Shown: positions 4,903-5,150 of the stretch, piece by piece | Numbering within the stretch: the stretch's first letter is position 1 | Layout of the letters: each line of letters begins with the position of its first letter | Assembly (NCBI GenBank): GCA_964432825.1 | Contig: CAYSOX010000025.1 | Span: forward strand, 1-5,150 | Source: UMGS1908 sp964432825 | GTDB lineage: Bacteria > Bacillota > Clostridia > Christensenellales > UBA1242 | Direction: 5' to 3' | DNA length: 5,150 nucleotides | Program-made: the position numbers and the translations under genes | The notes under the pieces: generated by a model | The model's database searches: none | The model's input: only the letters and a program-made list of their open reading frames with translations | Told to the model about the DNA's origin: nothing

Positions 4903-4910
4903 CTCTCCTA
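4903..4910 (-). promoter_or_regulatory. Ribosome binding site of rpmD fused to the rpsE stop codon
   Basis: On the minus strand this reads TAGGAGAG. TAG is the rpsE stop and AGGAG is the Shine-Dalgarno core, 8 bases from the upstream rpmD ATG. This site is the main evidence that translation begins at the far end of the L30 extension. Confidence 0.85.
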
Positions 4911-5150
4911 TAAAATCTCATCTACAGTTTTCCCGCGTAGTTTTGCAACTTGTTCAGCACTTCTTAGTTGGCTTAAGCCATCTAATGTAGCCTTAACGCA
5001 GTTAACTGGGTTATTTGAGCCGTACATCTTAGTAGTGATATCCTTGATACCAACAAGTTCAACAACACTTCTTACACTACCGCCTGCAATGATACCATTA
5101 CCTTTCTTGGCTGGCATCATAATAACCTTGGTTTTTTCGAATTTACCAAC
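4908..5150 (-). CDS. rpsE: 30S ribosomal protein S5, C-terminal fragment (runs off the right edge)
   Basis: S5 binds 16S rRNA near the mRNA entry channel, and with S4 and S12 influences decoding accuracy. The window holds the last 80 codons and the stop; the frame is open to the edge, reading VGKFEKTKVIMMPAKKGNG at the start. A full S5 is about 165 residues, so roughly the N-terminal half (the double-stranded RNA-binding-like domain) is missing. What is present is the S5 C-terminal domain: IIAGGSVRSVVELVG, then KDITTK, YGSNNPVN, ATLDGLSQLR and VAKLRGKTVDEIL. The ATG at 5120 is an internal Met-Met in conserved S5 sequence and should not be taken as the start. The TAG stop opens the rpmD ribosome binding site. 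Confidence 0.96.
   Translation of the reverse strand, partial: VGKFEKTKVIMMPAKKGNGIIAGGSVRSVVELVGIKDITTKMYGSNNPVNCVKATLDGLSQLRSAEQVAKLRGKTVDEIL

Noticed and set aside
4628..4990. Plus-strand 120-codon frame coding a very hydrophobic Val/Phe/Leu-rich protein that resembles a membrane protein
   Set aside because: It is the complement of the Lys/Thr/Ala repeat codons of the L30 extension and the end of rpsE. Reverse-complemented AAG, ACA and GCN codons give Leu, Val, Phe and Ala. It has no ribosome binding site or family resemblance.
5118..5120. Start of S5 at the ATG at 5120
   Set aside because: The frame stays open to the window edge and the residues upstream (VGKFEKTKVI) match conserved S5 sequence, so this is an internal methionine of a truncated gene.

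Overview
The window is a stretch of bacterial core genome: the distal spc operon running into the alpha operon. It is read entirely from the minus strand, so transcription runs from high to low coordinates. In transcript order the genes are rpsE (3' part only), rpmD, rplO, secY, adk, map, infA, rpmJ, rpsM, rpsK and rpsD (first 25 codons only). Nine genes are complete and both edges cut a gene. I found no mobile element, tRNA, rRNA, CRISPR array, terminator hairpin or convincing internal promoter. Every plus-strand open frame lies opposite one of these genes and looks like a shadow.

The likely host is a low-to-moderate G+C member of the Bacillota (Firmicutes), closer to Clostridia than to Bacilli. 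The reasons are the secY-adk-map-infA-rpmJ block, rpsD directly after rpsK (in Bacillus rpsD lies elsewhere), a four-cysteine LID in adenylate kinase, zinc-type (C+) S4 and L36, and strong AGGAGG-type ribosome binding sites. Base composition looks to be in the high 30s % G+C by eye. The small KOW-domain gene common between map and infA in Bacillota is absent. An exact genus cannot be read from this sequence alone.

The genes serve protein synthesis and its immediate aftermath: small-subunit proteins (S5, S13, S11, S4), large-subunit proteins (L30, L15, L36), initiation factor IF-1, the SecY translocon channel, methionine aminopeptidase for nascent-chain trimming, and adenylate kinase for adenine nucleotide balance. 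Gaps are 0 to 40 bases and one pair overlaps, so a single transcript with widespread translational coupling is likely. At four junctions the upstream stop codon is TAG and forms the start of the next gene's TAGGAG Shine-Dalgarno sequence.

I see no undescribed multi-gene system. What departs from the norm is inside the genes. L30 carries a roughly 96-residue Lys/Thr/Ala repeat extension ahead of a normal 58-residue L30 core. Adenylate kinase has replaced residues in the P-loop and AMP site (P9S, T31M, R36K by E. coli numbering) and a shortened zinc LID. IF-1 has a Trp where an Arg is usual in its 30S-binding loop. The TAG/Shine-Dalgarno junction pattern is also worth a wider check.
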